Below are positions 1-9,672 of a stretch of 53,616 nucleotides of DNA, in pieces. Each line of letters starts with the position of its first letter. Position 1 is the stretch's first letter. This DNA comes from Falsirhodobacter sp. alg1. GTDB taxonomy: Bacteria; Pseudomonadota; Alphaproteobacteria; Rhodobacterales; Rhodobacteraceae. The stretch lies in assembly GCF_000739715.2 (NCBI RefSeq), contig NZ_BBJC02000004.1:168324-221939 (forward strand), read 5' to 3'. The notes beneath the pieces were generated by a model. The model worked only from the letters and a program-made list of their open reading frames with translations, searched no databases and was not told the DNA's origin. Made by a program: the position numbers and the translations under genes.

Positions 1-169
1 GGGGCCCGGGCAGCTGGAGGACGAGCTTGCGCGGAATGACTGGCTGGTTCTGCCCAATGCCTCGGCCGATCTGATATTCGCGGCCGAGGATGGGCAGAAA
101 TGGACGCAGCACCTTCGCGCCCTTGGCATCGATCCGGTGCTGCTGTCCCCTGCGGCGGGGCGGGCCTAG
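1..169 (+). CDS. C-terminal fragment of an unidentified protein
   Basis: Only the last 55 codons are in the window, read in the frame that starts at base 2 and ends with TAG at 167-169. The visible tail contains [17 protein letters not shown] and ends in SPAAGRA. I do not recognise the family. The frame is open to the window edge and its codon use is GC-rich at third positions, so it is probably a real gene end. Its stop codon shares the palindrome CTAG (166-169) with the stop of the convergent adenine deaminase gene, so the two genes end on the same four bases. Confidence 0.5.
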   Translation, partial: GPGQLEDELARNDWLVLPNASADLIFAAEDGQKWTQHLRALGIDPVLLSPAAGRA

Positions 170-1857
170 TCCAGAAGGGCAAAGCGATCCACGTCGACCA
201 GCCCGTGATCGGTGATCTTGAGATGCGGGATCACGGGCAGCGCAAGGAAGGCCAGTTGCAGGAATGGCTCTTCCAGCGTCACCCCGAGGCTGCGGGCGGC
301 AGCGCGCAGGGCGACAAGATCGCTCTGGACCGTCTCGAAGGGTTCCAGACTCATCAGGCCGCCCAATGGCAACGCCAGTTCTGCCAGAACCTTGCCGCCT
401 TCGACTACGACAAAGCCGCCCTCGATTTCACCCAGACGGTTCACGGCCAACGCCATGTCGTCATAATCGATGCCGACCACGCCGATGTTGTGATGGTCAT
501 GGCTGACGGTCGAGGCGATGGCCCCTGATGTCATGCCGAAGCCGCGCACCAACCCGCGGGAGATGTTTCCGTTTACGCCGTGACGCTCGATCACCGATAC
601 GCGGGCCAACCCGTTTGCCGGGGCTGCATCCCCTGCCACCAAGGGCACATCTTCGCGCAAATATTCGGTGATGATCTTGCCCGGCAGCACGCCGATTACA
701 GGTGTTTCGACCCCTGAAGCCCGCTCCCAGCGGAAAGAATCCGCGGTGACGGTGCGGGCATGTACCGAATTGCGGGCTACCGCTGGAATGGTGGTGCGCG
801 CGGCAAAGGCCGTTTCGTCCACGATCACGCCGCCTGCCAGCACGATCTGCGCGTGGCATCTTTCAAGGCTGTCCAGCACGACGATGTCGGCCCGTTTGCC
901 GGGGGTGATCTGGCCGCGGTCCTTCAGGCCGAACGCCTCGGCGGCGGAAAGGCTTGCAGCGCGATACACGGCCAGCGGGGGGCAACCCGAGGCGATCAGG
1001 CTGCGGATCATGTAATCCAGATGACCATGCTCATGGATATCCAGCGGATTCCTGTCATCCGTACAAAGACACATGTAGGGAGAGGTGCGTTCGGTCAGAA
1101 CCGGTGCCAAGGCCGCCATGTCCCGGGAAACCGACCCTTCGCGGATCAGCACGCGCATCCCCTTGCGCAGTTTCTCCGTGGCTTCGGTGGCCGTAGTCGC
1201 CTCATGCTCCGTCCGGATACCGGCGGCGATATAGGCGTTCAGGTCACGCCCGCCCAACAGGGGGGCATGCCCGTCGATGTGCCGCCCCTCGAAGGCCTCA
1301 AGCTTGGCCATGCAGCCGGGGTCCTTGAACAGAACGCCGGGGAAATTCATGAATTCCGCCAGACCCAGAACGCGCGGGTGATCGGCCATCGGCGCCAGAT
1401 CCGCAGCCTCCAGCACGGCCCCCGCAGTTTCCATATGGGTGGATGGCACGCATGAAGACAGGTTCACCCGCAGGTCCATCACCAGATGCGGAGACGCATC
1501 GAGGAAGTATCTGATCCCCGTCGTGCCGCAGACATTCGCCAGTTCGTGCGGATCGCATATGGCCGTGGTGATGCCGCGCGGAGTGACGCAGCGGTCGAAT
1601 TCGAACGGCGTCACCAGCGAGGATTCGATGTGCAGATGCGTGTCGATGAAACCGGGAACGAGAATGCGGCCCGTGCAGTCGATCTCGCGCTTGCCTTCAT
1701 AAGTGTCATAGACGCCGACGATGGTATCACCGCAGATCGCCACGTCGCCCTCGATCAGTTCACCGGTGACCAGATCGAGGATGCGGCCGTTCTTCAGCAC
1801 CAGATCGGCCGGTTCCAGCCCGCGCCCCTGATCGATGCGATTGGTCAATTTACTCAT
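166..1857 (-). CDS. ade: Adenine deaminase
   Basis: A 563-residue metal-dependent amidohydrolase predicted to deaminate adenine to hypoxanthine in purine salvage. Visible motifs are the metal-binding DTHLHIESS (about residues 72-80), CDPHELANV (101-109), a distal HGHLDYM segment, and the C-terminal adenine-deaminase domain with [11 protein letters not shown]. Length fits the Ade family. The start at 1857 (MSKLTNRID) is chosen because GAGAGG lies a few bases upstream and because the conserved region begins right after it; a longer reading frame upstream runs into the divergent gene. The neighbouring divergent EamA-type transporter starts 73 bp away, so the two probably share a promoter region. 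Family assignment is strong; adenine as substrate follows from the family. Confidence 0.93.
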   Translation of the reverse strand: MSKLTNRIDQGRGLEPADLVLKNGRILDLVTGELIEGDVAICGDTIVGVYDTYEGKREIDCTGRILVPGFIDTHLHIESSLVTPFEFDRCVTPRGITTAICDPHELANVCGTTGIRYFLDASPHLVMDLRVNLSSCVPSTHMETAGAVLEAADLAPMADHPRVLGLAEFMNFPGVLFKDPGCMAKLEAFEGRHIDGHAPLLGGRDLNAYIAAGIRTEHEATTATEATEKLRKGMRVLIREGSVSRDMAALAPVLTERTSPYMCLCTDDRNPLDIHEHGHLDYMIRSLIASGCPPLAVYRAASLSAAEAFGLKDRGQITPGKRADIVVLDSLERCHAQIVLAGGVIVDETAFAARTTIPAVARNSVHARTVTADSFRWERASGVETPVIGVLPGKIITEYLREDVPLVAGDAAPANGLARVSVIERHGVNGNISRGLVRGFGMTSGAIASTVSHDHHNIGVVGIDYDDMALAVNRLGEIEGGFVVVEGGKVLAELALPLGGLMSLEPFETVQSDLVALRAAARSLGVTLEEPFLQLAFLALPVIPHLKITDHGLVDVDRFALLD

Positions 1858-1930
1858 TTCGGCCTCTCTGCCTTGCCTTGGCGGGCAAACAATGGTGACT
1901 GGGACGTACCCTGTTCCCAAGGTTATTGTT

Positions 1931-2869
1931 ATGCCCCCGGTATCTGAACGTCCTTTGCGCGGTATCACGCTAAAAACGTGCTCGGTTCTTATATTCGTGG
2001 TTATGTCCTCGTTGATCAAGGTCACCTCCGATGTGGTGCCTGCGGGGGAGGCCGTGTTCTTCCGTTCCGCCTTTGCAATTCCGGTCATTCTGGTGTGGCT
2101 TGCCATGCGTCAGGAACTGCGGACAGGGTTGCGCGCCAATAACATCATGGGCCATGTCTGGCGCGGCGTGGTGGGGACGATGGCCATGGGGTGCGGGTTT
2201 TCGGCTCTTGGCTATCTGCCGCTTCCCGAAGTAACGGCCCTGGCCTATGCCACACCGTTGCTGACGGTCATCTTTGCCGCGATGTTTCTGGGAGAGGAGG
2301 TTCGCGCCTTCCGCCTGACAGCCGTCGGCCTGGGGTTGACCGGTGTCATGGTCATCCTGTGGCCGCGAATGACCATCGGCGCCGACGGAATCGGCAACGC
2401 CGCCACACTGGGGGCGATGCTGGCCCTGATCGGGGCAACATTCGCGGCAATGGCATCCGTGTTCATCCGCAAGATGGTCGCGATCGAGAGTACGGCCTCC
2501 ATCGTCTTTTATTTCTCGCTTACCTCTACCGTATTGTCGCTGGCCACCATTCCCTTCGGCTGGGTATGGCCCGGCTGGGAGTACGTGGGGCTGCTGATTA
2601 TCGCCGGTATTCTGGGGGGAATCGCACAGATATTTCTGACGCAGGCATTCCGGGAGGCGGATGCCTCCGTGATTGCGCCATTCGATTATGCATCCATGCT
2701 GTTCGCCCTGGGAATCGGCTATTTCATCTTTGATGAAACGCCGACGCATACGATGCTGCTGGGGGCGGCCATCGTGATCGGGTCCGGCTGCTTCATCATC
2801 TGGCGAGAGCAGCGGCTGGGGTTGGAGCGGACGCAGATGCGCAAGGCGCTTTCGCCCGGAATGCGTTAG
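1931..2869 (+). CDS. EamA/DMT-family transporter
   Basis: A 312-residue integral membrane protein with about ten hydrophobic segments in two similar halves, the layout of the drug/metabolite transporter (EamA, RhaT-like) superfamily. The second half carries the typical [20 protein letters not shown] stretch, and the chain ends in a short basic cytoplasmic tail. The start ATG at 1931 is chosen because AAGG lies just upstream and because it places the first membrane helix near the N terminus; an upstream in-frame ATG would add residues encoded in the divergent promoter region. Substrate cannot be told from sequence. Divergence from adenine deaminase hints at nucleobase or amino-acid related export, but that is only inference. 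Confidence 0.85.
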   Translation: MPPVSERPLRGITLKTCSVLIFVVMSSLIKVTSDVVPAGEAVFFRSAFAIPVILVWLAMRQELRTGLRANNIMGHVWRGVVGTMAMGCGFSALGYLPLPEVTALAYATPLLTVIFAAMFLGEEVRAFRLTAVGLGLTGVMVILWPRMTIGADGIGNAATLGAMLALIGATFAAMASVFIRKMVAIESTASIVFYFSLTSTVLSLATIPFGWVWPGWEYVGLLIIAGILGGIAQIFLTQAFREADASVIAPFDYASMLFALGIGYFIFDETPTHTMLLGAAIVIGSGCFIIWREQRLGLERTQMRKALSPGMR

Positions 2870-3243
2870 GGCGGCTGCGCCTCGGGATTCGTGGCGCATC
2901 CTTGTCAACGCATCGCTTGCCATACCGGAGCCAGTTGTCTTTTTCGGTCAGCTTTGCCGTATCTGCCGCCGCACCGCTTCGGCCCATGCGCCCGCCGACG
3001 CTGTGATCCTGAAAGACTGCACAAACGACCCGGCACAATCCGGTTTCTGAACATGGCCATATCGAAGGCCCGCAGGGCGGTGCGCGGCAGGCCGGGCATT
3101 CATCGCATTAGCCCGGGTGCTGGCAGGGAACGGTATTTGCCGTTTGAGGCTTTCCTCCAAGGCATCTTACACAAAGCCCGTTATGTGAATTGATATTGCC
3201 GATCCGGTGCCTCGGGCATCTTTCGTTACAAAAGGATGATCCT
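2870..3243. other. Intergenic stretch without a recognisable gene
   Basis: These 374 bases between the EamA-type transporter and the beta-lactamase hold only short open frames with no family resemblance. I see no convincing hairpin terminator and no repeat. The last bases carry the ribosome-binding site AAAGGA (about 3230-3236) of the beta-lactamase gene. Its promoter is presumably here but I could not pick out a clear -35/-10 pair. Confidence 0.5.
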
Positions 3244-4125
3244 GTGCGGTTTTACACCTCCATCCTGTCGCGCGTGGCGGCAGCTTTTGCTTTTGGTCTG
3301 TTATTAGCCCCGACATCATTCGCCCAGCCATCTGCCGATACGCTGTTGCCCACCGTGGCGCAGATCGAAGCGCGTCTTGACGGCCGTATCGGCCTGTCAC
3401 TCATCGAAACCGGTTCGGGGCGGTCGTGGACCTATCGCAAAGACGAACGATTTCCGATGAACAGCACGGTGAAAGTTCCGATCTGTGCCACTGTGCTTGC
3501 CCGTCGCGATGCGGGGAAGTTGTCGCTGTCGGATATTCTGCGCGTTAACCAAGAGGATATCCTGTCCTATGCACCCGTTACCGAAAAAACGGTCGGGGCA
3601 GGGATGAGCCTTGCAGACCTTTGCCTGGCCGCGATCGATATGAGCGATAATACGGCCGCGAACATGCTGGTCGATCATATTGGCGGGCCGCAGGCGGTGA
3701 CAGATTTTCTACGAGGCACGGGAGATGAACTAAGTCGGCTTGACCGGCGCGAGCCGGAGTTGAATAATTTTCTGTCCGGGGATCCGCGCGATACGACAAC
3801 TCCCGCTGCCATGACCGAAACACTGCGTCGGCTGCTGCTAGGGAACGCACTGTCATCGGAATCGGGTAAGCAACTTGCGGAATGGATGAGCATTGGCGGG
3901 GTGACAGGCAACCTGCTGCGCGCCGACGCGCCTGAAGGGTGGATTATTCTGGACAAGTCGGGTGGTGGAAGCCACACGCGCAACATCGTTGCGGTGGTCA
4001 TTCCCGAAGGCGGCTCTCCATGGATTGTTACGATCTTCATTTCGGACGTCGATGCGGATTCAAGCACACGCAACGCCGCCCTTCAGCAGATCGGCAGCGC
4101 CGTGATGTCGGTAATCCGGGAATGA
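3244..4125 (+). CDS. Class A (serine) beta-lactamase
   Basis: A 293-residue periplasmic beta-lactamase predicted to hydrolyse penicillin-type antibiotics through an acyl-serine intermediate. It starts with a signal peptide (about residues 1-27, cleavage after TSFA). All class A landmarks are present: STVK with catalytic Ser74 and Lys77, SDN at 134-136, Glu170 and Asn174 in the omega loop (EPELN), and a KSG triad at 238-240 in place of the more common KTG. Chromosomal class A enzymes are known in Rhodobacter relatives, some of the carbenicillinase group. The GTG start at 3244 is preferred over an upstream ATG because AAAGGA is correctly spaced and it starts directly at the signal peptide. No AmpR/BlaR-type regulator lies next to it. 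Confidence 0.93.
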   Translation: MRFYTSILSRVAAAFAFGLLLAPTSFAQPSADTLLPTVAQIEARLDGRIGLSLIETGSGRSWTYRKDERFPMNSTVKVPICATVLARRDAGKLSLSDILRVNQEDILSYAPVTEKTVGAGMSLADLCLAAIDMSDNTAANMLVDHIGGPQAVTDFLRGTGDELSRLDRREPELNNFLSGDPRDTTTPAAMTETLRRLLLGNALSSESGKQLAEWMSIGGVTGNLLRADAPEGWIILDKSGGGSHTRNIVAVVIPEGGSPWIVTIFISDVDADSSTRNAALQQIGSAVMSVIRE

Positions 4126-4851
4126 AATGAGCCGCGAGCTGTCGCGCATCAGCGCCGATTGAGGGTATTTTCCATTTGACGTTGATCCGGGGGGCGCGGC
4201 GCAGGTTTTGCGGGGTGTGGTGTAGATGGGGATCAACGTCTGCGTTTCCCGTAATCCCCAAAAGATCAGTCCGGTCCCGAAGGCGCCGATGAACGTGTCG
4301 ACAGCAAATTCCTGTCGTCAGGCGACGGGAATGTACTGGCATCGCTGTCGCAAGTTTTCGGGTAGCTGGGACAACAATATCGGGCTGCGTTCATCCGAGT
4401 GATGGATGCAGCCATTGTATGGAGGCTGATTGCAAATGTCGGCTCGCATTTTTGGCCAATGCCATTGGTTTATGCCGATCAAGCATCAAGAATGCGTGGC
4501 TGGGATCATAGTCGATTACAGCCAGCCTTCATTCGTCCGGGCATACGGATGTCGCGTGCCTATCACCGTCCCTTGGTATCCGCGCTTCCCCTTTGGCGGT
4601 TGGTGGCGCGCCCGGCTTCGGAATGAAGTAGCAGTCGCAGAACCTGAACCTGGGGTCACTCATTGGGGCGAAGAAATGGTCGCTCATGCACCGCCGAGTG
4701 CGTTGAGAGAGAAGGCCACACAGCGATCAGCATGCAATGATCGCGCATTAGCGCATGATAATTTCAAATGGGGGAATGTATCTCTGCATGGCAGAGTAAA
4801 TTAAGCTAAAGAAAAGATCGGAATTACTTACCGTTTTTCAATAGTTTAATT
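4126..4851. other. Gene-poor segment between beta-lactamase and tRNA-Ala
   Basis: About 0.7 kb with no gene I can recognise. Open frames exist on both strands (for example plus-strand 4430-4804) but they lack a ribosome-binding site, look compositionally unlike the neighbours and resemble no family known to me. The last 120 bases are clearly richer in A and T than the surrounding DNA. The segment abuts the 3' end of a tRNA gene, a common integration point, so it could be the eroded remnant of an inserted element. I found no copy of the tRNA 3' end in it and no terminal inverted repeats. Confidence 0.4.
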
Positions 4852-4927
<76 letters not shown>

Positions 4928-4992
4928 ACCGGGTACGTTCCGTTTCCGGTTCGTTTGGGCCTTCTAGAAGAGGGCGCGGCGGGGTGCAAGAG

Positions 4993-5013
4993 AAAAAAGC
5001 ATTCCCGCCGGGA
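4993..5013 (-). terminator. Possible weak terminator after the FYDLN-acidic gene
   Basis: Read on the minus strand, a short TCCC/GGGA hairpin (5003-5013) is followed closely by six T residues (4993-4998). The stem is only about four pairs, so this is a weak candidate. Its position between the FYDLN-acidic gene stop and the tRNA gene fits a terminator that separates the two. Confidence 0.35.
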
Positions 5014-5028
5014 CCAGTTTTAAAAAAA

Positions 5029-5355
5029 TCAGCTTTCGTCGTCGTCGCCGGCCACATCGGCCAGTTCGTCCAACGAGACGTTGTCGTCGTTGTCGTCTTC
5101 AAGCAGATCATCATCGGTGTCGTTGCCGGTGTCGTCATCCAGCAGATCGTCGCCGTCCAGATCCTCGACCACGGTTTGGTCATCCTTTTCCTCTTTGGCG
5201 CGAGAGATCACGACAGAGGCCGCCTTGCGGCGGGCGGATTCGATATCCACGATCTCACCCGTGTAGGGGCTGACGATCGGGTTTTGATTCAGGTCGTAAA
5301 AGCGTTTGCCGGTGGTGGGGCAAAGGCGCTTCGTGCCCCAATCCTCTTTGGGCAT
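5029..5355 (-). CDS. FYDLN-acidic family protein (TIGR02300-like)
   Basis: A 108-residue protein with two parts. The N-terminal 45 residues contain the family signature KRFYDLNQNPIVSPYTGE, preceded by LCPTTGK. The C-terminal half (about residues 56-108) is dominated by Asp and Glu, with runs such as DLDGDDLLDDD, and is probably disordered. The family is typical of alphaproteobacteria and has no established function that I can name. The start at 5355 is chosen because AAGGA sits seven bases upstream and the conserved region begins MPKEDWGTKR, as in the family. It is a single gene on its strand, followed by tRNA-Ala. Confidence 0.88.
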   Translation of the reverse strand: MPKEDWGTKRLCPTTGKRFYDLNQNPIVSPYTGEIVDIESARRKAASVVISRAKEEKDDQTVVEDLDGDDLLDDDTGNDTDDDLLEDDNDDNVSLDELADVAGDDDES

Positions 5356-5487
5356 GTCAAATTCCTTCAAAGGCTGGCGGGTCCAGAGTCGCAGTCGCTT
5401 GCCACAGGGCGGTGCGGGTGTCAAAGGCTTTCGGATACACCCAATTGGGGGTTACGCCGTGGAATTGCAAGAATAGAGTGGCGGTTG

Positions 5488-6180
5488 ATGATGGATGTTG
5501 CCGTTCCTTCCCTGCCCGGGCTGCCGGATGTCGTGCTGGTGATCCGCCGATCGGCCCGCAGCCGCCGGTTTTCATTGCGTGTCTCGCAGCTTGACGGGCG
5601 TGTGACGCTTTCGATGCCGTTGCGGGCGCCTCTGGCCGACGGGATGGCTTTTGCCGTCAGGCACAAAGATTGGCTGCAGGAAGTTCTGGCGGATATTGCA
5701 CCGCCGACACTGGTGGGGTTCGGCACTGTCCTGCCGGTGGAAGGGCGAAGCCTTACCCTTTGCCCGGGCAAGGGGCCTGTACGGATAGAAGGCGAATCGT
5801 TGATCCTGCCCGTCTCGGCCCCGGCGGCCCGTGCGGCGGGCTGGTTGCGCACATTGGCGCGGGGGCGGTTGGCCGAGGCATGTGACCGCCATTCGGCGGC
5901 ATTGGGGCTGCCCTATTCCCGCCTGACGCTGCGCGATACCCGCAGCCGATGGGGAAGCTGCACTGCCAACGGGGCCCTCATGTTCAGCTGGCGGCTGATC
6001 ATGGCCCCGCCACGCATTCTGGATTACGTTGCGGCGCATGAAGTGGCGCATCTCGCAGAAATGAACCATTCGCAGGCTTTCTGGAATGTTGTCGAGGGGT
6101 TATGTCCCGAGTACAGAACCTGTCGTGCATGGCTTCGCGGCCCGGACGGGCAGGCGCTGCAATCCTGGAGATTCGCATGA
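5488..6180 (+). CDS. YgjP-like zinc metallopeptidase (DUF45/M48-type)
   Basis: A 230-residue protein of the YgjP/DUF45 family. The zinc site is HEVAH (His184-Glu185-His188) with a further His194 in MNHSQAFW, and it is preceded by the family hallmark RSRWGSC. The N-terminal third is the variable region. The family is predicted to be zinc-dependent hydrolases; the substrate is unknown. Two consecutive ATG codons (5488 and 5491) could start it, and the ribosome-binding site is poor. The stop overlaps the start of the GntR-type regulator in an ATGA, so the two are translationally coupled, but whether the regulator controls this gene is not visible. Confidence 0.85.
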   Translation: MMDVAVPSLPGLPDVVLVIRRSARSRRFSLRVSQLDGRVTLSMPLRAPLADGMAFAVRHKDWLQEVLADIAPPTLVGFGTVLPVEGRSLTLCPGKGPVRIEGESLILPVSAPAARAAGWLRTLARGRLAEACDRHSAALGLPYSRLTLRDTRSRWGSCTANGALMFSWRLIMAPPRILDYVAAHEVAHLAEMNHSQAFWNVVEGLCPEYRTCRAWLRGPDGQALQSWRFA

Positions 6181-6830
6181 TCCGGCCCCGTATCGATACC
6201 ACTCCTGCGCATGAACGCGTGTACCGTGCGCTGCGAACGCGCATCATGCATGGTGAGGTGGCGCCTGGGCAGGCGCTGACGTTGCGCGGAATCGGGCGGG
6301 ACCAGAATGTATCCATGACCCCGGCCAGAGAGGCTGTTCGCCGCTTGGTGGCAGAGGGAGCGCTGACGCTTTCCTCCTCGGGGCGGGTGGCCACCCCCGA
6401 GCTGACGCCCGAACGGATCGAGGAGCTGGCGTCCATTCGGGCGCTGCTGGAGCCGGATCTGGCCAGTCGTGCCCTGCCGCGTGCGCATTTCGCCCTGATC
6501 GATCGGTTGACCGCGATCAACGCCGCGAATGCAGAGGCCGTGGTGAAGGGGGATGCGGTCGGCTACATCCGGACGAACCTCGAATTCCACCGGACCCTGT
6601 ATCTGCGGGCACAGGCCCCTGCAATGCTGGCCCTGACCGAAACGGTCTGGCTGCAATTGGGGCCGACGATGCGCGCACTTTACAGCCATTTGCGGCGGAA
6701 CGAGCCGCCGATCCATCACCGCCATATTCTGGCGGCCCTGCGTGCGGGGGACGAGCCGGGCTTGCGCCTTGCCATCCGCACGGATGTTACCCAAGGATTG
6801 CGCCATCTTGCAGGCTGGGAACGAACCTGA
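6177..6830 (+). CDS. GntR-family transcriptional regulator (FadR/FCD subfamily)
   Basis: A 217-residue regulator. Residues about 10-70 form the GntR winged helix, with the pattern HERVYRALRTRIMHGEVAPG followed by MTPAREAVRRLVAEG. The rest is an all-helical FCD-type effector domain, including the RTNLEFHRTLY segment that usually supplies metal- or ligand-binding residues. The start at 6177 overlaps the previous stop (ATGA) and has GGAG just upstream; a longer in-frame start lies inside the upstream gene. An aldo/keto reductase gene follows after about 50 bp, the most likely local target, though this is inference. The effector is unknown. Confidence 0.9.
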   Translation: MIRPRIDTTPAHERVYRALRTRIMHGEVAPGQALTLRGIGRDQNVSMTPAREAVRRLVAEGALTLSSSGRVATPELTPERIEELASIRALLEPDLASRALPRAHFALIDRLTAINAANAEAVVKGDAVGYIRTNLEFHRTLYLRAQAPAMLALTETVWLQLGPTMRALYSHLRRNEPPIHHRHILAALRAGDEPGLRLAIRTDVTQGLRHLAGWERT

Positions 6831-6883
6831 CGCCGCATTTCTTGTAGGGGTGCGGCGAGATGTCAGAAACAAAGGAGCGCGCG

Positions 6884-7858
6884 ATGGAAATGCGGAAACT
6901 GGGGGCCGATGGCCCTATGATCAGCGCGATCGGCCTTGGCGCGATGAGCTTTGGCGGCATGTTCGGGGCAACGGACGAGGCGACATCCCTGGCCTGTCTG
7001 GGTGCCGCAGCCGAAGGGGGAATGAATTTCATCGATACGGCCAATATCTACGGCCTTGGCGTATCGGAGCAGATCATCGGCGGATGGCAAGGGCGCCATG
7101 GCATGCGCATCGCCACGAAATGCGGCATCGTCAGCGGTCCCCCCCGCAGCGTGGATAATTCCGAACCATATATCCGGACCTGCCTGGAAGAATCGCTTCG
7201 GCGGCTGAAGGTGGACCACATCGACCTCTATTATATCCACCGCCGCGATCCGGGTGTTCCGGTCGAGGAGCTTGCCGAGACCATGGCGCGACTGGTGGCA
7301 GAGGGGAAGATCGGTGGTTACGGCCTGTCCGAGATTGCGCCCGCCACCCTGCGACGCGCCCATGCCGTACATCCGGTCATGGCAGTGCAGAATGAATATT
7401 CGCTTTGGACCCGTCAGCCCGAACTGGGACTGATCCGCACATGTGCAGAGCTGGGTACGACATTCGTGGCGTTTTCGCCCTTGGCGCGGGGCATGTTCGG
7501 TGAACTGCCTTTGCGGCGCGAGGATTTCCGCTCGGGCATTGATTTCCGCCATACCAACCCGCGGTTCTGCGAGCCGAACTTTGCGGCCAACCTTGCAGCC
7601 ATTGCACCGTTCCGCAGCTTCTGTGCCGAACGCGGGTGGACCGTGGCCGGTACGGCGCTGGCATGGGTGCTGGCGCAGGGGGAGAACATCGTGGCCATTC
7701 CGGGAACCCGGACCGCCGACCACCTGCGGGAATGGCTGGGTCCGCCAAGGCTGGAGGCGGATGATCTGGCAGCCATAGAGGCGATCCTGCCTGCCGGCTT
7801 TGCATGGGGTGATCGTTATGGCGACCATCAGATGCAGAATGTGGAACGTTACTGCTGA
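6884..7858 (+). CDS. Aldo/keto reductase
   Basis: A 324-residue NADPH-type oxidoreductase of the aldo/keto reductase superfamily, predicted to be a cytoplasmic TIM barrel. Visible residues include GLGAMSFGG near the N terminus, the catalytic Asp-Tyr pair in FIDTANIYG, the lysine in RIATKCG, and the His in DHIDLYYIHR. The C-terminal IPGTRTADHLREW segment contributes to cofactor binding. The start at 6884 is chosen because AAAGGAG lies six bases upstream; an upstream ATG at 6860 has a poorer site. The GntR-type gene directly upstream may regulate it. Substrate unknown. Its last 10 bases overlap the end of the convergent small gene. Confidence 0.92.
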   Translation: MEMRKLGADGPMISAIGLGAMSFGGMFGATDEATSLACLGAAAEGGMNFIDTANIYGLGVSEQIIGGWQGRHGMRIATKCGIVSGPPRSVDNSEPYIRTCLEESLRRLKVDHIDLYYIHRRDPGVPVEELAETMARLVAEGKIGGYGLSEIAPATLRRAHAVHPVMAVQNEYSLWTRQPELGLIRTCAELGTTFVAFSPLARGMFGELPLRREDFRSGIDFRHTNPRFCEPNFAANLAAIAPFRSFCAERGWTVAGTALAWVLAQGENIVAIPGTRTADHLREWLGPPRLEADDLAAIEAILPAGFAWGDRYGDHQMQNVERYC

Positions 7859-8061
7859 CCTCTGAGGCAATGGCGCGGTTCATCCCCCTTGGGGAGACGG
7901 GTCTCTGCCCCGCAGGTAACGCAGTGAAAGAAGGATTCGTCAGGACCGGCCTGCTGCCGGTCCTCGCGCCAGCGGCAATCGCGGGTCAGGGTGCGGGACC
8001 GTTTCCATATCCATGACAGGATGAAGAACGCGATCAGGCCTATGATCAGCGGGATAAACAT
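7849..8061 (-). CDS. Small single-span membrane protein with a cysteine pair
   Basis: A protein of about 70 residues whose first 20 residues (MFIPLIIGLIAFFILSWIW) form one membrane helix. A basic stretch follows, then a soluble tail with CVTCG and a later single Cys, suggestive of a small metal site or a redox pair. I do not recognise a family. The start at 8061 has AAAGGG upstream; an alternative ATG at 8082 would add seven polar residues. The 3' end overlaps the convergent aldo/keto reductase by 10 bp. It lies 57 bp downstream of the yifB-like gene on the same strand and could be co-transcribed with it. Confidence 0.65.
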   Translation of the reverse strand: MFIPLIIGLIAFFILSWIWKRSRTLTRDCRWREDRQQAGPDESFFHCVTCGAETRLPKGDEPRHCLRGQQ

Positions 8062-8118
8062 CGAACGCCCTTTCTTGTTCATGTGCAACCTAGGGCGTTG
8101 CCGGTCGGGGAAAAAGGG

Positions 8119-9618
8119 TCAGGCGGTATTCAGGCGATAGCCGACGGCCTCGGCAATATGTGGCAGGCGGACCTGATCGCTGCCATCCAGATCGGCGATG
8201 GTCCGGGCCACGCGCCGTATACGGTGATAACCGCGCGCCGACAGGCCGAACCGTTCGGCCACGCGGCCCAGAAGGGCGCGCCCCTCGGCGTCCGGGGTTG
8301 CGATATCATCCAGCAGCGCCCCGTCGGCCTCGGCATTCGTGCGGACGGGAAGGCCGTCAAACCGGCGGGTCTGTACCTGCCGCGCTGCCGCCACGCGCGC
8401 GGCGATGGTGGCAGAATGTTCACCGTTGGGGGCGCCGTCCAGTTCGGTCCAGTTCACGGCGGGCATGTCGATCCGCAGATCGAACCTGTCCAGAAGCGGG
8501 CCCGATATTTTACCCATGTAATCCGTACCGCATATCGGCGCCCTTGCGCAGGCCCGCGCTGCATCGGCCATATGGCCGCAACGACAGGGGTTCGCAGCAG
8601 CAACCAGCAGAAAGCGGCAGGGATAGCGGACATGGGCATTGGCCCGGGCCACGACGATATCACCCGTTTCCAGCGGCTGGCGCAGGGTTTCAAGTACGAT
8701 GCGTGAAAACTCGGGCAGTTCGTCCAGAAACAGCACGCCGTTATGGGCAAGGCTCAGTTCACCGGGTTTGGCGCTGCGCCCTCCGCCGGTGATGGCAGGC
8801 GGGCTGGCCGAATGGTGCGGGGTGCGGAACGGGCGGTCACGGCAGAATCCGTCCTTCAGCAACCCTGCAACCGAATGGATGGTCGATGTCTCCAGCGCCT
8901 CGAGCGGGCTGAGCGGGGGAAGAATGCCGGGCAGCCGCGCGGCCAGCATGGATTTCCCCGATCCCGGTTGCCCGACCATCAGCAGATGGTGCCGACCGGC
9001 GGCAGCAATTTCCAGCGCCCGCTTGGCGCGTTCGTGGCCGCGCACGTCCCGCAGGTCCGGCACTGCGGTGGTGTTTGCCGGAATTGAGGCCTCGGCGGGG
9101 GTAATGGGGGATTGGCCGGTGAAATGCCGCAGTACCTCGGTCAGCGTACGGGCGGCAAGAACTTGCGTTGCACCTACCCAAGCCGCTTCGGGGCCGCAAT
9201 CCTTGGGGCAGATCAGCGCGCGATCCTCTGCGGCGGCGGTCATTGCGGCGGGCAGGGCGCCTATGACGGGCATCAACCGCCCGTCCAGCGACAGCTCCCC
9301 GAGGGAAACCGTCCGTTCCACATCTTCGGCCGGCAGGATCTGCATGGCGGTCAGCAGTGCCAGCGCGATGGGCAGATCGAAATGCGCTCCCTCTTTCGGC
9401 AGATCGGCAGGCGCAAGGTTGATGGCGATGCGCCGCGATGGCAGGGCAATAGACATGGCATCAAGCGCGGCGCGAATGCGTTCCTTCGCCTCGGACACTG
9501 CCTTGTCGGGAAGGCCGACAATCGTAAAGGCGGGCAGGCCGGGGGAAAGGGCGCATTGCACCTCTACCAGCCGCGCCTCTATGCCGTCAAAAGCAACCGT
9601 ATATACACGCGCGACCAT
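8119..9618 (-). CDS. YifB/ComM-family Mg-chelatase-like AAA ATPase
   Basis: A 499-residue ATPase of the YifB (ComM) family. Residues about 20-140 form the N-terminal ChlI-like fold. The AAA domain follows with Walker A GQPGSGKS (216-223) and Walker B VLFLDE (295-300). A C-terminal Mg-chelatase domain contains GLSARGYHRIRRVARTIADL. ComM in naturally competent bacteria is a hexameric helicase that promotes branch migration of incoming DNA, so a role in DNA integration is likely from the family; a dprA gene in this window (46926) fits that picture. The start MVARVYTVAF is the conserved family N terminus. The glutathione transferase gene lies 54 bp upstream on the same strand. Confidence 0.93.
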   Translation of the reverse strand: MVARVYTVAFDGIEARLVEVQCALSPGLPAFTIVGLPDKAVSEAKERIRAALDAMSIALPSRRIAINLAPADLPKEGAHFDLPIALALLTAMQILPAEDVERTVSLGELSLDGRLMPVIGALPAAMTAAAEDRALICPKDCGPEAAWVGATQVLAARTLTEVLRHFTGQSPITPAEASIPANTTAVPDLRDVRGHERAKRALEIAAAGRHHLLMVGQPGSGKSMLAARLPGILPPLSPLEALETSTIHSVAGLLKDGFCRDRPFRTPHHSASPPAITGGGRSAKPGELSLAHNGVLFLDELPEFSRIVLETLRQPLETGDIVVARANAHVRYPCRFLLVAAANPCRCGHMADAARACARAPICGTDYMGKISGPLLDRFDLRIDMPAVNWTELDGAPNGEHSATIAARVAAARQVQTRRFDGLPVRTNAEADGALLDDIATPDAEGRALLGRVAERFGLSARGYHRIRRVARTIADLDGSDQVRLPHIAEAVGYRLNTA

Positions 9619-9672
9619 GGTCTTCCCCGACTGACGATGTGCCAGCCCTAGCCGCGCATGGTTAGCGGATGA

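Noticed and set aside
4430-4804. Plus-strand open frame of 124 codons between beta-lactamase and tRNA-Ala
   Set aside because: No ribosome-binding site, no recognisable family and unusual composition; not supported as a gene.
4126-4851. Integration site duplication (att) of tRNA-Ala
   Set aside because: I looked for a second copy of the tRNA 3' end in the neighbouring 0.7 kb and found none, and no integrase gene is present.
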